64,000 bases of DNA from Macrocystis pyrifera (taxonomy: Eukaryota; Sar; Phaeophyceae; Laminariales; Laminariaceae): NCBI GenBank assembly GCA_031763025.1, contig JASSKH010000037.1, forward strand, positions 3,162,001 through 3,226,000, in the 5' to 3' direction. A program made the position numbers and the translations under genes. Positions 11,222 to 21,583 of the stretch are shown piece by piece (the stretch's first letter is position 1; each line of letters begins with the position of its first letter). The notes under the pieces are model-generated. The model was not told the DNA's origin. It saw only the letters and a program-made list of their open reading frames with translations, and did no database searches.

Positions 11222-12299
11222 CACTAGTGAGATACCGGTGATCTTCTATTGGTAAGCGTAGCCCAGGCCAACCCAAAGAGGTGGGAACCTGCTTCGAGCA
11301 TGTCTGTTCTTTTTTCAGATGATGTGCTTCGTGAGGGAGCCGTTCCCGTGCCAGCTGAGCCTATACCTTTAGGGATCAATCAACACACTAGTGAGATACC
11401 GGTGATCTTCTATTGGTAAGCGTAGCCCAGGCCAACCCAAAGAGGTGGGAACCTGCTTCGAGCATGTCTGTTCTTTTTTCAGATGATGTGCTTCGTGAGG
11501 GAGCCAGCGTGTGTGTATTTTGAAGATGAGATCGAGGTCCTGGAGGAGAGGACGTGTGTGTGAGAAGAGTCAGGAGGTGCCGCAACAGGAGAGCAGCAGC
11601 GATCCCAGCGGGGCCAAGTTTGAGCCGGACCTGGTAGAATCGCTTGGCACTGGTGGCGAAGGCGCTGGAGAGTAGTAGTTGCAGGGACAGCAGCAGCTCC
11701 AGCAGCACCGTCAGCAACGTCAGCAGTCAGAGGATTGCTGCACTTTTGTTGCGACGATGAAGAGCATGCAGTAAGCACCGTTACCGCCGCCGTCGTGTCG
11801 ACCGCCGCGTAACCGTCGCTGCTGCAACACCCCGGGATAGCCAGGCATCTGCCTGAATCGGTGGGTTCGCTGCGCGCTGGCGACATAAATGTAGAACGTA
11901 TATTATTATATGAAAGAGGGAGACCGCACGACACCAGGAGGGTGGTGGCGGTGTGCAGGGTGATCGGGCCAGGGGGGAAGCTGGGCGACACCCGGAAGGT
12001 AGAGATGTGCTGAGGGAGCGGACAAGAGGGGAGACTGCGCGGAACCGCGAGGCTATGGGGCATGGGCTGCTGTCATTGATGGCAGCACGGGAAGGTATAG
12101 GCCATGTACTTTTCCACCAAGCCCCACCGCGCGAGAGCCCTCCCCTTCCCACACGCCCGGCGAGCGAGCTTTCGACGCCGAACTCGTATGCTGAAGCGTG
12201 TGCGGACGAGTATTCGGCCATCTGGAGACAGGCGATGGACAAGGAGTACCATGGGCTGGCGGACGCGGGGACGTTTGGAGCGATTAGCAACCAGAGGGG

Positions 12300-13747
12300 C
12301 TCAACGTCATCTCGGCGAAGTGGGTGTTCGCCTGGAAGTCCAACGAGCATGGTGACGTGGTGCGGGCGAAAGCAAGGCTGGTGTCACGAGGTTTCAAGCA
12401 GCGTGAGGGTATTGATTTCTTTGAGACTTTTGCTCCGACACCTGCAGCGTCTTGTTTCCGTTTGTTGGGTGCTATCGCGTGCGAGTTGGGTTTGGATTTG
12501 TGTCATTTTGATGCTGAGCAGGCGTTCGTGCAGTCGAGTTTGGATGAGGATGTATTTATGCGACTACCCCCCGGCTGCGGCGAAATGTCTGGTAAGGTAG
12601 TCAGGTTGAATCGCAGTCTCTACGGCTTGAAGCAAGCGTCGAGGTCGTGGCACAACCCCCTTCTCACTCACATGAAGAGTCTAGGATTTGAGCAGAGCCC
12701 GCTGACGCGTGTGTCGTGAGGTTGGTCGAGTCGGGCTCTGTTTCCATTGTAACGGCAGTTCATGTGGATGATATTTTTGCTGTAGGACTCAAGGCTAGAT
12801 GCGATCAGTTCTGTGAAGACCTGAACAACCTTGTTCCGATCAACAATCTGGGCGAGTTGCGGTGGTATGCTGGTTGTTGTTTTTCGAGGGATTGGGAAGC
12901 TGGTACTTTAACGATTTCGCAGCAGGCGTTCGATGAAAATACCGCGGCGAGGTTTGGTGTTAGTTCTGGGAGGAATAACCCGCTTTCCACTGGTGTGAAG
13001 CTCGAGGAGTTTGACGAGAATGAACCCGTGGGTGATTGGCCTTTCCACGTGTTGGTGGGGTGCTTGATGTGGCTTGCGAACCAAACACGACCGGATATTG
13101 CGAACGCGGTAAGGGCGATAGCGAGGTACACGAATAGGCCGAGGGAAGTACACTGGAGGACAGCAGTCGGTATTTTAGAGTATGCATTTTCTACGAGTGA
13201 TTTCGGCATTACGTTCCAGACGGGTAGCGGGCTTGAGCTGGTAGCGTTTGCAGATGCAGACTATGCCAACAAAGCCACTGACAGGAGGTCAGTTTCCGGT
13301 GGGGTTATCATGTGTGCTGGGGCGTGTGTGTGCTGGTTTTCTAGGACGCAGAAATGCGTCACACTCTCAACCACTGAGGCCGAATATGTAGCACTGGCAG
13401 ACACTATCAAGGAGGCAATGTTCATGCGTTATGTATTGAGTTTTATTTTTCCGGGGTTTGGGGAGAGGTGCATTACGGTTTTCGAGGATAACGAGGGGGC
13501 AAGGCACCTGGCACAAAATCCAGTGTGCACGTCGAATTCGAAGCACATCGACGTACGACACCACTTTTTGCGCGAGCTTATTTTTAAGGGGGAGTTTGTT
13601 ATTACCCATGTAAGAGTCGGAGAAATAGCATGCAGACTTCTTGACAAAGCCGCTCAACAACACGGTGTTTCGTTACCACCGGGATTTTCTGATGAATACT
13701 TGACGCGGTTTTTCCGAGGTGGAAGGTTTTATGTTATTTTTGAGTGA
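12300..13747 (+). pseudogene. Copia pol remnant: reverse transcriptase and RNase H
   Basis: Reverse transcriptase signatures include ARLVSRGFKQREGIDFFETF, RSLYGLKQASRSWH and the active-site block VHVDDI. The RNase H region has ADADYANKATDRRSVSG, LSTTEAEYVALADTIKEA and KHIDVRHHF. The conserved wording and the RT-RNase H order at the 3' end of the coding part are typical of Ty1/copia pol. It is a fossil: the frame is broken and upstream pol domains are not recognisable. Confidence 0.88.
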
Positions 13748-14804
13748 AGGATTTGTCTGAACTACGTATAAATCCGAAGATGCTGCCGTTTTTCCCTGGC
13801 TAATTCCGAGGATGATAACATTTCGTTCCTGGTGATCGATTTCGAGAGTTATTGGAGTTTTCGAGTAGTTTCAATATCAAAAATAATCAAGTGGAGGAAT
13901 GTATGCTATCTCGCATTACCGTCGCGATCTATGGCGGGAGTAGGGGATAAGGGGATACTCTTGTCCGGGGGAACGGGGTTCCTTGCGATCTCTGGCATTT
14001 AATTTCTTGGCATAGTTTTTATTTTGATGAGTATGGCTACAGTGATATTTTTCCATGATTTGCATTAATTTCTTAAATAATAGAGGGAGCGGTTTTTGGC
14101 GAGACTATAGAGAGACTATGAAGCGCCTGGGGGCGTGTGCGGTCCATATGAAATATTTTCTGATTTGGAAGGTTTGGGTAGTATTTCGGAAAGTTAGAGT
14201 TTGATTATTGGTTCTCGAAAATGTTTGCTTTGGTTCGAAGTCAGTACTGACTGAGTGGTCTAGCAGGTAGTGCTATATAACTCCGTAGGGTGGGTCGGGG
14301 GTTGAATTCTCGCCGAATTCGTAAGTTGATCTTTTCGAGCGGGCGCGCTGGAGACAATACGAATGATTATGATAGTGTGCCTGTAGAGACCAGTAGCGTT
14401 TGGCGAGAGGAGGGCCCCGGAGATCACTGTACGAAGTTGACGAGATTCCACTGAATATCTTTGGACGAATTCCGCGGAAAATGCCGTTTTACCTGACTGA
14501 ATCCGAGAAGAATGCCGTTTTACCTGGCATTGGATTTCGAGAGTTTTATTTGTTTGCAATAGAGAGGCTGGGTATTTGAGCATTTGAATACTGATTTGAG
14601 GATTTGAGTGTTTATTCAAGAAATTGGTTTTGGAGTTACAGATTGGATTTTTGACTTTCAGAGTTTGATTCGAGTTGATATTTTTATTGAGATATATCAG
14701 CCCTGTGATGTCGTACATTTTCGTGTACAGAGCTGAGGGGAATATTGATCATGCACAGGAGCAGGGGGGATATGAGTATGGTCGTGTATATTGAATAGGG
14801 GGGA

Positions 14805-15071
14805 TGTTGATTGTACTCAGATACACGACATATAAGATCCATGGCAGATTGGGGAGTGACACGCTGGAAAGGGATTCCGGCAGTAGGGTATTGGGATATC
14901 GGGGTAATGTGTGCCCACCAATGCCACTCGTCAGGCGGAACCCTCTACTGCATGTGAGGCGAGTCAACTCTACAGCGAGGATGTAATATAAGAGGAGTTC
15001 GTGTTTCATGTCTGGAGTCAGCCACGCGTTCCCGTGCCAGCTACGCCTATACCTTTAGGGATCAATCAACA
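14805..15071 (+). repeat. 3' LTR of Copia copy 2
   Basis: 267 bp, diverged from its partner by roughly 12 sites by eye. A polypurine tract ends at 14804 and GAACA follows. Confidence 0.88.
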
Positions 15072-15255
15072 GAACAGTTCGCTAGCGTTATTTCCAAGGT
15101 ATTGTAGCAAACACCCAGAACGTGAGCACTCGAACAAAAGGTAATATCGTCGTAACCTGTGGAGTACCTCCCGTGGCGGATAATATCGTCCACGCAAGTG
15201 CGGTGAAAGGTGTGTTCACAAGGCAGCTAAACCGTGCGGTTAGATGACAGATTAA
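15072..15255 (-). pseudogene. RING-H2-like gene fragment, cut by Copia copy 2
   Basis: Read on the minus strand, 15250-15140 encodes LPCEHTFHRTCVDDIIRHGR, the canonical C-x-H-x2-H-x2-C core of a RING-H2 zinc finger. The DNA is closely similar, inverted, to 30352-30450 of the RING locus. A stop lies just before the core and the frame is cut by the Copia insertion, so it looks like a fragment. It sits divergently upstream of the Helitron coding region. Confidence 0.5.
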
Positions 15256-15272
15256 CCCATTCTCTGCGTACA

Positions 15273-15586
15273 GGTTTCCCTGCGGTGTATGCGACAGGAG
15301 GACCCGTGTTACGGAACCGCCGTGTGGATTACCTCACAAGGATCTCCTCAAAGCAACAGATTGTCTTCGAAGGCATGATCGAGTAATGTCTGACTTTCGC
15401 AATTATCCACATGATACTGACGGTGTCCTCGATGGCATAGTTCTCAGTGTGCACGGCTTTGACGAATCAGACCCGGGCAAATTGAACGTGTGTAACGAAT
15501 GTTATAGATCACTGTTGTCAAATAAGATTCCGGAGGTTGCGTGGTTGGAACGTTACCAGACCATCTCCAGGATACGACGGCAGTAG
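15273..15586 (+). CDS. Helitron N-terminal zinc-binding (DUF6570-like) segment
   Basis: After a CTGCGTACAG acceptor the frame reads FPCGVCDRRTRVTE, and further on LNVCNECYRSLLSNKIPEVA. The paired C-x2-C motifs and the VC-x2-C-x-x-L...K-P block match the N-terminal region found in Helitron helicase-like proteins. It ends at a stop at 15586 while the next homologous segment lies in another frame. Confidence 0.6.
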
Positions 15587-15735
15587 AGCGTTCTGCTGCT
15601 TTTCCCGTTCGCGTCAAGGGGCATGTTGTCGCGTTGGAATCAAGGAAGGTTAGAAACATACCTGGTTTCGCCTAACGATCTCTTCGCGGGACATCAGGTT
15701 TCTACGCGAACGATTCGTCGTCCGTTGCGACTGAG

Positions 15736-16171
15736 TTGCCTATGACTGCGACCGGTTTATTGGAGATGTTGACAATAATACTCGCTGGAAAACTCAAGCC
15801 CACGGCGTCTCAGCTTAAGCGCTTACTCGGAGCTCGAAGGACCGTCGTGGGTGACCTCATTAAATATATGAAGGACGTCGACAATAATTTGGTCTGCGGG
15901 TTTCGGCTCGCACGCTCAAGCTGTGTTCAGTCAGCCTTACCTTGATACTTCTCCGTCTGACGGAAGTGTTCCTGAGGAATTTTTAATGGCGATGTCAACA
16001 CCAGAAGATCCTTTTAATTTGAGAGGAAAAGCATCGGACTCGTATACAGACGACAGACGTGAAGATGACATTGCTATGGCCGAGGCCAACGGCGATTTCG
16101 TGCCGGCGGACGATATGATAGTCGAGGAAGCTACGGCAGAAGATGGAAAAGCCTACATTATTGACACATAG
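15736..16171 (+). pseudogene. Helitron Rep-helicase linker segments
   Basis: Two overlapping open segments in different frames encode KPTASQLKRLLGARRTVVGD and an Asp/Glu-rich tract. Both are typical of the stretch between the N-terminal motif and Helitron_like_N in these proteins. The frame change shows decay. Confidence 0.55.
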
Positions 16172-16225
16172 GCCGTCGTTGACTCTGGGGAAGACGCTGC
16201 GACGTCTTCTCGGCAACGTCTGAGT

Positions 16226-17050
16226 GTGCTACGAAGGTTAGAGAACGACCTCGATCTCAATGCCGTGGCAGCATCTCAAGCTGCTCTGCCTCAAGGAAGG
16301 CCGCCACCCGAAGGGACGGAGAATGCTCTTGTAGTTCCGCATGGCGATATTCTTTCCGGCTTTCGCAATAATGATGCCTGGATGGGGGCGTTCGGTCACT
16401 TGTTCCCAGAAGATTGTGGAGGACCACTTGACGCAACTCGTCAAAGAAGTGTTTCATTCGTGAAATGGGTCCGGATTCTGCTGAACCGTCGCGATCCGTC
16501 GTGGCGGAAGGACAGGGTTTTCCTTTTTTGTGCTGCCGCCATCATTTTCAGACACGAAGCTCTGTCCAATGTGCAGTTCAAACTACGCGGGAAAATGTCC
16601 GCTGATGTCGCCAAAAAAATAGCGCGGGTGAAGAGCAGTGGCATCATGTCGATGGCTGCTGACCTTCAGCAGCGAAAACCTATACGCACCGCTTCCAGTG
16701 AACATCCTGAGATTATTACGCTTTTGAGAACTCTGCAAGCTATCTCCCCGGATTCTACGTGGACGGATTATGGGAAGCACAAAACACGAACTGAAGCTAC
16801 ATGAATGATGATGCAACTAGGCGAGCCGTTTTTATGGCTGACGATTAATCCTTCCGAGGTAAACAGTCCACTCGTCATGAACTACGGTGGCCAAGACATA
16901 GATCTTTCGTCAACATGCCACGAACAGATGCCCGATTATATGAAGAGGCTAAAAACCGTTGCGGACGGCCCTGTTGCATCGGTAACATTCTTTCGCGAAA
17001 CTACTCAATCAAGCGGTTTTCGACCATGTGCTGAGAGTGGGCGCTCCTGA
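16226..17050 (+). pseudogene. Helitron_like_N domain
   Basis: The segment AWMGAFGHLFPEDCGGPLD is followed, after an in-frame stop at 16802-16804, by GEPFLWLTINPSEVNSPLV. This is the well-conserved LW-x-T-x-NPSD block of Helitron_like_N. A frame change follows near 17030. Confidence 0.7.
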
Positions 17051-18205
17051 CGGTGACGGTGGAGCCCTGAAGAAAGTGCAAGCATTCATTGGCATGACGG
17101 AGGAGCAATTCAGGCTCACTCTACACGCACATCTCCTGGTTTGGGTTTATGGATATAGCAGCCGCAATCAGCTCCCAGATTCCCTCGGCACAAGTTTAGA
17201 AAAGCACGCTGATGTTGCCCAATACGTAGGCCGTATTATCTGCAATCAACTCATGTCAACTGAGGAAGTGGACTATTGCCTTATGAATGGATCAGAACCC
17301 GTTTGCAGCAAGGCAAGCATCGTTCAGGAGTCATTGAACAATGCCGGCAAGTTCAGCGGTCACTCCGATGACTGGCCAGAGGACGAGTTAACCCGAAAGG
17401 CGAGAAACGACAAGAAAAAGTCAGTTTTTGTCCGCCTGTGCCAGCCGCTAGGATTGAAGATATTTTCGGTGAAAATCCCGAATGCTTGTCTTGTATAGCA
17501 GAAGATGCTTCAACTCTGTCGGAAGTAGCAAACACGCATCGATGTACACACTGCTGTGTGAAATACGCCAAGAAGGGGGCCGACGGCCAAGTTTTACCGG
17601 GAGCAGAGTGTCGCTTTGGTTATGGAACCGACGGGAGACCTCTATTACCGCAAGGATCCGTCAAGAATGGTAAAATTCGTGTGTATGCTGATGGCTCTGT
17701 TGAAATGGATAATGTTCGAATACATATGGACGAACATGCCGACCAACAACCTGCACGGATACTTGAAGCTGAAATTCCTCGTGCGACGCGCGCGCGGAAG
17801 GTCGCGCGCCAGACCGGACAGCCACTTGAAGCCGACGATGACGATTTTATAGTCGAAGTCAAACGTGGGTCAACCCACATCGACTCGTACTATTGGGTCG
17901 TTCCAAAGTGTGTACGTTCCAATATGGACATCAAAGTAATCATTGGTAATGGCGACGCTCGTGGTCTTGTATTGTACATCTTGATGTACAGCACAAAGTC
18001 GACTCGCACAGTGGGTACCATTCTTCCTCTCTTGGCCGATGCTGTGTCTAGACTGCAGAAGGAGGGCGAAGATTCTTCCTCTTCTGAGCGTGCCCGGAAG
18101 ATTGTACAGACTAGTTTGTGCAAGGTTTTATCAGGAACAGAGCTCGGCGTGCCAGCTGCTGTGTGCAAAATCATGGGCCGGTCGGACAGCTTAAAATCCT
18201 TATAA
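17028..18205 (+). pseudogene. Helitron Rep: HUH and Y2 motifs
   Basis: The first segment has RLTLHAHLLVWVYG, whose H-x-H is the metal-binding HUH motif of rolling-circle Rep. The second (17438-18205) has a Cys-rich block (HRCTHCCVKYAKKG ... CRFGYGTDGRP). It then has IIGNGDARGLVLYILMYSTKS, giving the paired catalytic tyrosines Y-x3-Y-x2-K, and ELGVPAAVCKIMGR. Order and motifs are diagnostic of a Helitron. The two segments are in different frames. Confidence 0.78.
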
Positions 18206-18236
18206 GCTTATATTATGCCGCACGAGCCCCGTTTTT

Positions 18237-18960
18237 GTGTGGGTCAGGTCTTCACTCGCCGAAGAGGATCGTCGACAGGAAGGGTTAAGCGGCAACGAAA
18301 GCTCAGAAGACGAGATCCTTGTCACGGCTCGTGAAGGACGACTCGCGGTTTCGACGAAAGCCCCACAAGACTACATTCATCGCTTTGACTGTGATGATTC
18401 TTCGCACCCGCTGTACGGTCTCTCATATTTCATGTACACGCGATTGGTGAAGACGGAAGATGTCAAATGTGCAAACCGAGCGAGCGCAGGTCCACACTTG
18501 GTGCCGGGAACAGTCCCAACGACCGCACCTGTACAAGGGCGACCATCAGCTACTCGGTATCCTTTCAGCGGCGGGTACAAACCTACTTCGTCCCAATATT
18601 TGCGATCACTTCCTTCTCTACTTAATATATTGTGCGAGTCGCCTCTCGAGGACTCCAACCCGGAAGGTTTCGTGCGTCTCAGCTTGATTCTATTTTAACC
18701 ATTCTTCAATGTCAGGGATCTTCTACCACGTGGAGTACATTCTTGGCATGAAAGGTACACCGACATGGAGGAGAGCGATTGGGACCCGAGATCTAAACCT
18801 GTCCGAGCAAACATCGCTGGCATGCAAGAAGGTAAACGAGCAGCTACGAAATCGCGCGGATCTTCTTCGCTCCAAGGTGATGCTGCTGATACATTTAACG
18901 CTCGAGAATTATTTCGTAGCGACAGCGATGAATCCGACAGCGACATCGACTAAGATAGCG
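18237..18960 (+). pseudogene. Helitron spacer between Rep and helicase
   Basis: DYIHRFDCDDSSHPLYGLSY resembles the Y-x-R-P...LYDF region after Rep in Helitron proteins. Further on are an acidic SD-rich run and a MEESDWDPRSK-type segment. Frames change within it. No independent gene is evident. Confidence 0.5.
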
Positions 18961-19001
18961 ACTTCGATAACGATGACGATGTTAACTCGGACTCAATATC
19001 T

Positions 19002-20068
19002 TTGTCGCTGTCGGATGAGCTCGGGAACTCACATGCTCTACAAGCACTCCACCAATGCCAACACGTGGACATCGTCGCCCGAAACGAGTCAGGGGGACTT
19101 GGTAGAATAGATTCCACCGACGTTAGTTTCGACCCTCCTCCTCGAGGTATACCAAACGTGTTGCGTTCTCCGAGTAGAGAGAGCGCTGAAAAGGTTTTAA
19201 CCGTCGCGTTCCGTGCTTTGAAAAGTGCTACCAACGCCAATCTACTCCACGAAGTTGACGGCCGTGACTCTGAACCCCATGAAAACTCGACCGATTCCAC
19301 CCGCAGTCGTTCTCCTGCGGGGGCCAGGGCCTATATATTGTCCTTGCAATCGACGAATAGCACGGCCGCGGAAGAAAACGTTTTGCATGCCACTAAGTTA
19401 GAGGTCAATGAACGTGTTCGTCGCTCTCGTGTTGGGCGACTACGCTCGCGGTTCCCTGCGATCGTAAACGATATCGCAGATCACTCCATGCTCAACGAAG
19501 AACAGCGTCTTGCCTACTATATATACGCGGAAGGGTTTTTGAAACGGATACGCGTTCAGCAATCGGACCCCGTTCGAATCTATATAGGCGGTGGAGCGGG
19601 CACGGGGAAGTCTCATGTGTTGAGAGCTATCAAGGTGTCCGCGCCTTCGAAGTGGTCGCTCCAGAGAGCGTCTACTCGCCTGTGCCTTCCAAGGCAAGCA
19701 AGCCTCGAGTGTGGGAGGAACCACGTGTCACAGTATTGCGAATGTGCCTGTGGCAGGGCGACGTTCCGCAGTGTCGTTGTTGTCGGACAAGAAGAAGTCT
19801 ATTTGGGCCGGCGTGACTGTCTTTGCTATAAGAAGTTTCTATGGTGTCAGCGTCTATGATGGCAGCGTTGCACAACGCCGCCGTCGCTGCCAACTGCCGA
19901 AACGCCGGTATTCCGTTCGCTGGCCTAGATGTGATTGCCTTGGGATATTTCACTCAGCTTGAGTCAGTTGGCGCCGCCAGCCTTTCACAAGGCTTCACTT
20001 TCAATGGTGGTGCTGTTCAGCAAGTACGCGACAACATGTATTTAGGCCCTCTTCCGTCCACCGTCATG
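19002..20068 (+). pseudogene. Pif1-like helicase of the Helitron
   Basis: HSMLNEEQRLAYYIYAEGFL is followed by the Walker A motif GGGAGTGKSHVLRAI (about 19585-19632), typical of Pif1/Helitron superfamily 1B helicases. After a frame change a segment with PFAGLDVIALGYFTQL corresponds to the GG-x-N-V...GDF-x-QL block. The exon ends at a GTAAGT donor (20069) with an acceptor CTCTAATAG near 20334, so an intron of about 266 nt is likely. C-terminal helicase motifs are not seen. Confidence 0.72.
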
Positions 20069-20334
20069 GTAAGTTGTGTGGGAGGCCGTATAGCAATACC
20101 GCCCGATAACGTGCACGCATCGACGGTTTGAAATACCCTGCTGTACGAGATCTGAGCTTTGATTTATCCCCGACATTATTTTTCGCTCAGTTTTCTTGCT
20201 ATTTCCGATTTATTTATTTCATGTTAATGGTTCCCGCGAGTCAAAGTATTAACCAAGTCTATAATTAATATATGTTTTCCCTCCGTTTGCACTCGCTGCA
20301 TTTGCACATTATGCTTCCTCGTTTTCTCTAATAG

Positions 20335-21060
20335 GAGTCCTTGCGAACTACCAGGACACATTTGTCCCTGGAAATGTCATCGGATTTTCACCCTCCGCAT
20401 ATGGGTGACCCAGTGGATGTTATCCAAACACTCGTCCGTCTTTCTGTGACCGGTCAGTGGATGTTTTCGTGGCCCTTCAGTCCAGATCAACGTCAAGCCG
20501 TGGTCAAACGCACTTTGCGGGTAACCGGGCTTGACTATAACTTCCAGCCGATGTGCCAGGTTCACCGGCAGTGGTGTGACATCGATACGTCTACCTTCAC
20601 CCTGGACATATCTCAGCTTGTTTGGAGTTTGCTTCGGCGAGCTACTCTACACTCGCTTCAAGGCGCGATCGACAATTCAGCCGGCACGTGTTCAACATCA
20701 TCTTGCAGAGCATATTCCTTCCCCTGGCGATTGTCCACTTTGTCTACGCCAAGGAGTATCCAACTCGTCTTGTCGTTGGCGGCGTTCCGTCCCTGTCAAC
20801 TACCAAGCGGCGCCTGATAACCTTGTGTTTCACATTCAGCCCACACATGGCGACTGTGTTGAACCTCCTACCGTCCCGAATGTCATCCGATCTAGGGCCA
20901 TTTACGACCTTGTAGGCATAGTTTACGCTCGACCGCTTCATTTTGTCTCGCAAATTTTCCTTGGTGGTCACTACTAGTCATACGATTGTCTACACGGCGA
21001 TGAGACCCAACTCATGTCGGGGTTCGTCGCCGACAGCCTGCGCGGCTAGCCGTAACAATA
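20335..21060 (+). pseudogene. Ubiquitin-specific-protease-like region after the helicase
   Basis: Segments in three frames read GDPVDVIQTLVRLSVTGQW, then EHIPSPGDCPLC, then YDLVGIVYARPLHFVSQIFL and GGHY. A stop follows, then SYDCLHGDETQLMSG in the same frame. The Y-x-L-x-G-I-V-Y...H-F and GHY elements resemble the histidine region of C19-type (USP) papain-fold deubiquitinases. The nucleophile Cys box is not identified. USP identity is inference from pattern; the region is clearly decayed coding sequence. A host gene fused or adjacent to the Helitron is the main alternative. Confidence 0.42.
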
Positions 21061-21262
21061 TAGCATTCAAGAAGCGGAGTTCTCATGCTGTTCCGACGAT
21101 TCCTCAGCATGCCCAAGCTTCAGTCTTACTAGGTGTGTTACGTTATCGAGCACTCTCCCAGGCGATAGGCTCGACGAGAGTCTTGTCGTAGGCTCTCGCT
21201 GCTGTTGTCCTTTCGCGTGAGTTGGACAAAATCGTTTCCTGCTGCCTGCGAACCTCAGATAC

Positions 21263-21303
21263 CTCGTGCGGCGGGATAGCCTCGTCTTTTAGGCCAATCC
21301 TGA
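21263..21303 (+). repeat. 40-bp sequence shared with 31681-31721
   Basis: CTCGTGCGGCGGGATAGCCT and the following CGTCTTTTAGGCCAATCCTG recur at 31681-31721 with one substitution seen. They are in the same orientation. It probably marks a shared mobile or duplicated segment near the Helitron and the RING locus. Confidence 0.7.
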
Positions 21304-21583
21304 ACTCTGTCCGTGTCGTGTTTGATTGGTTATTTATAGTCTGCATTTTCCCATTATACAGTCTATCATTGGTTGTGTCCGAAGCGGTATTTTAGTAACT
21401 GCTCTTCGAATATTGCCGTTTCTTACGACCACGCCCTAGGTGTACTCGTATATACATACCTGGTACCTGTTACTCGAACTTGATTACACCCACGCGTACC
21501 CTGCGACGCCCTCGCACACACACTGCCCCTCGACGTTTACCCCTTCTCGCCAACTCCGCTATACTTCTACTTGTGCTTCTACT

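Larger units (their letters stand above)
10955..15071 (+). mobile_element. Copia-family LTR element copy 2, oldest, coding part broken
   Basis: Two 267-bp LTRs (10955-11221 and 14805-15071) are flanked by a perfect 5-bp target duplication GAACA (10950-10954 and 15072-15076). The LTRs start TGTTGATTG and end CAATCAACA. By eye they differ at about a dozen sites (4-5 percent), so this is the oldest of the three copies. Parts in order: leader and gag-like region with part of the LTR edge and leader duplicated, reverse transcriptase (about 12300-13000), RNase H (about 13200-13690), and a long 3' noncoding tail with a polypurine tract (AATAGGGGGGA). Integrase is not evident. The coding part is broken by several changes. 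It interrupts the minus-strand locus that ends at 10954. Confidence 0.9.
15260..21060 (+). mobile_element. Helitron-type transposon, decayed, with deubiquitinase-like 3' part
   Basis: Plus-strand open segments run in Helitron order: Cys-rich DUF6570-like N-terminus (15273-15586), linker (15736-16171), Helitron_like_N (16226-17050), HUH and Y2 Rep (17028-18205), spacer (18237-18960) and Pif1-like helicase (19377-20068). A region resembling a ubiquitin-specific protease (20335-21060) follows. Helitrons move by rolling-circle replication. The segments lie in different frames with several stops and shifts, so the element is inactive. The 5' TC and 3' CTRR-hairpin ends were not located, so the limits are approximate. 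Whether the protease-like part belongs to the element is inferred from adjacency and an intron linking it to the helicase exon. Confidence 0.72.
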
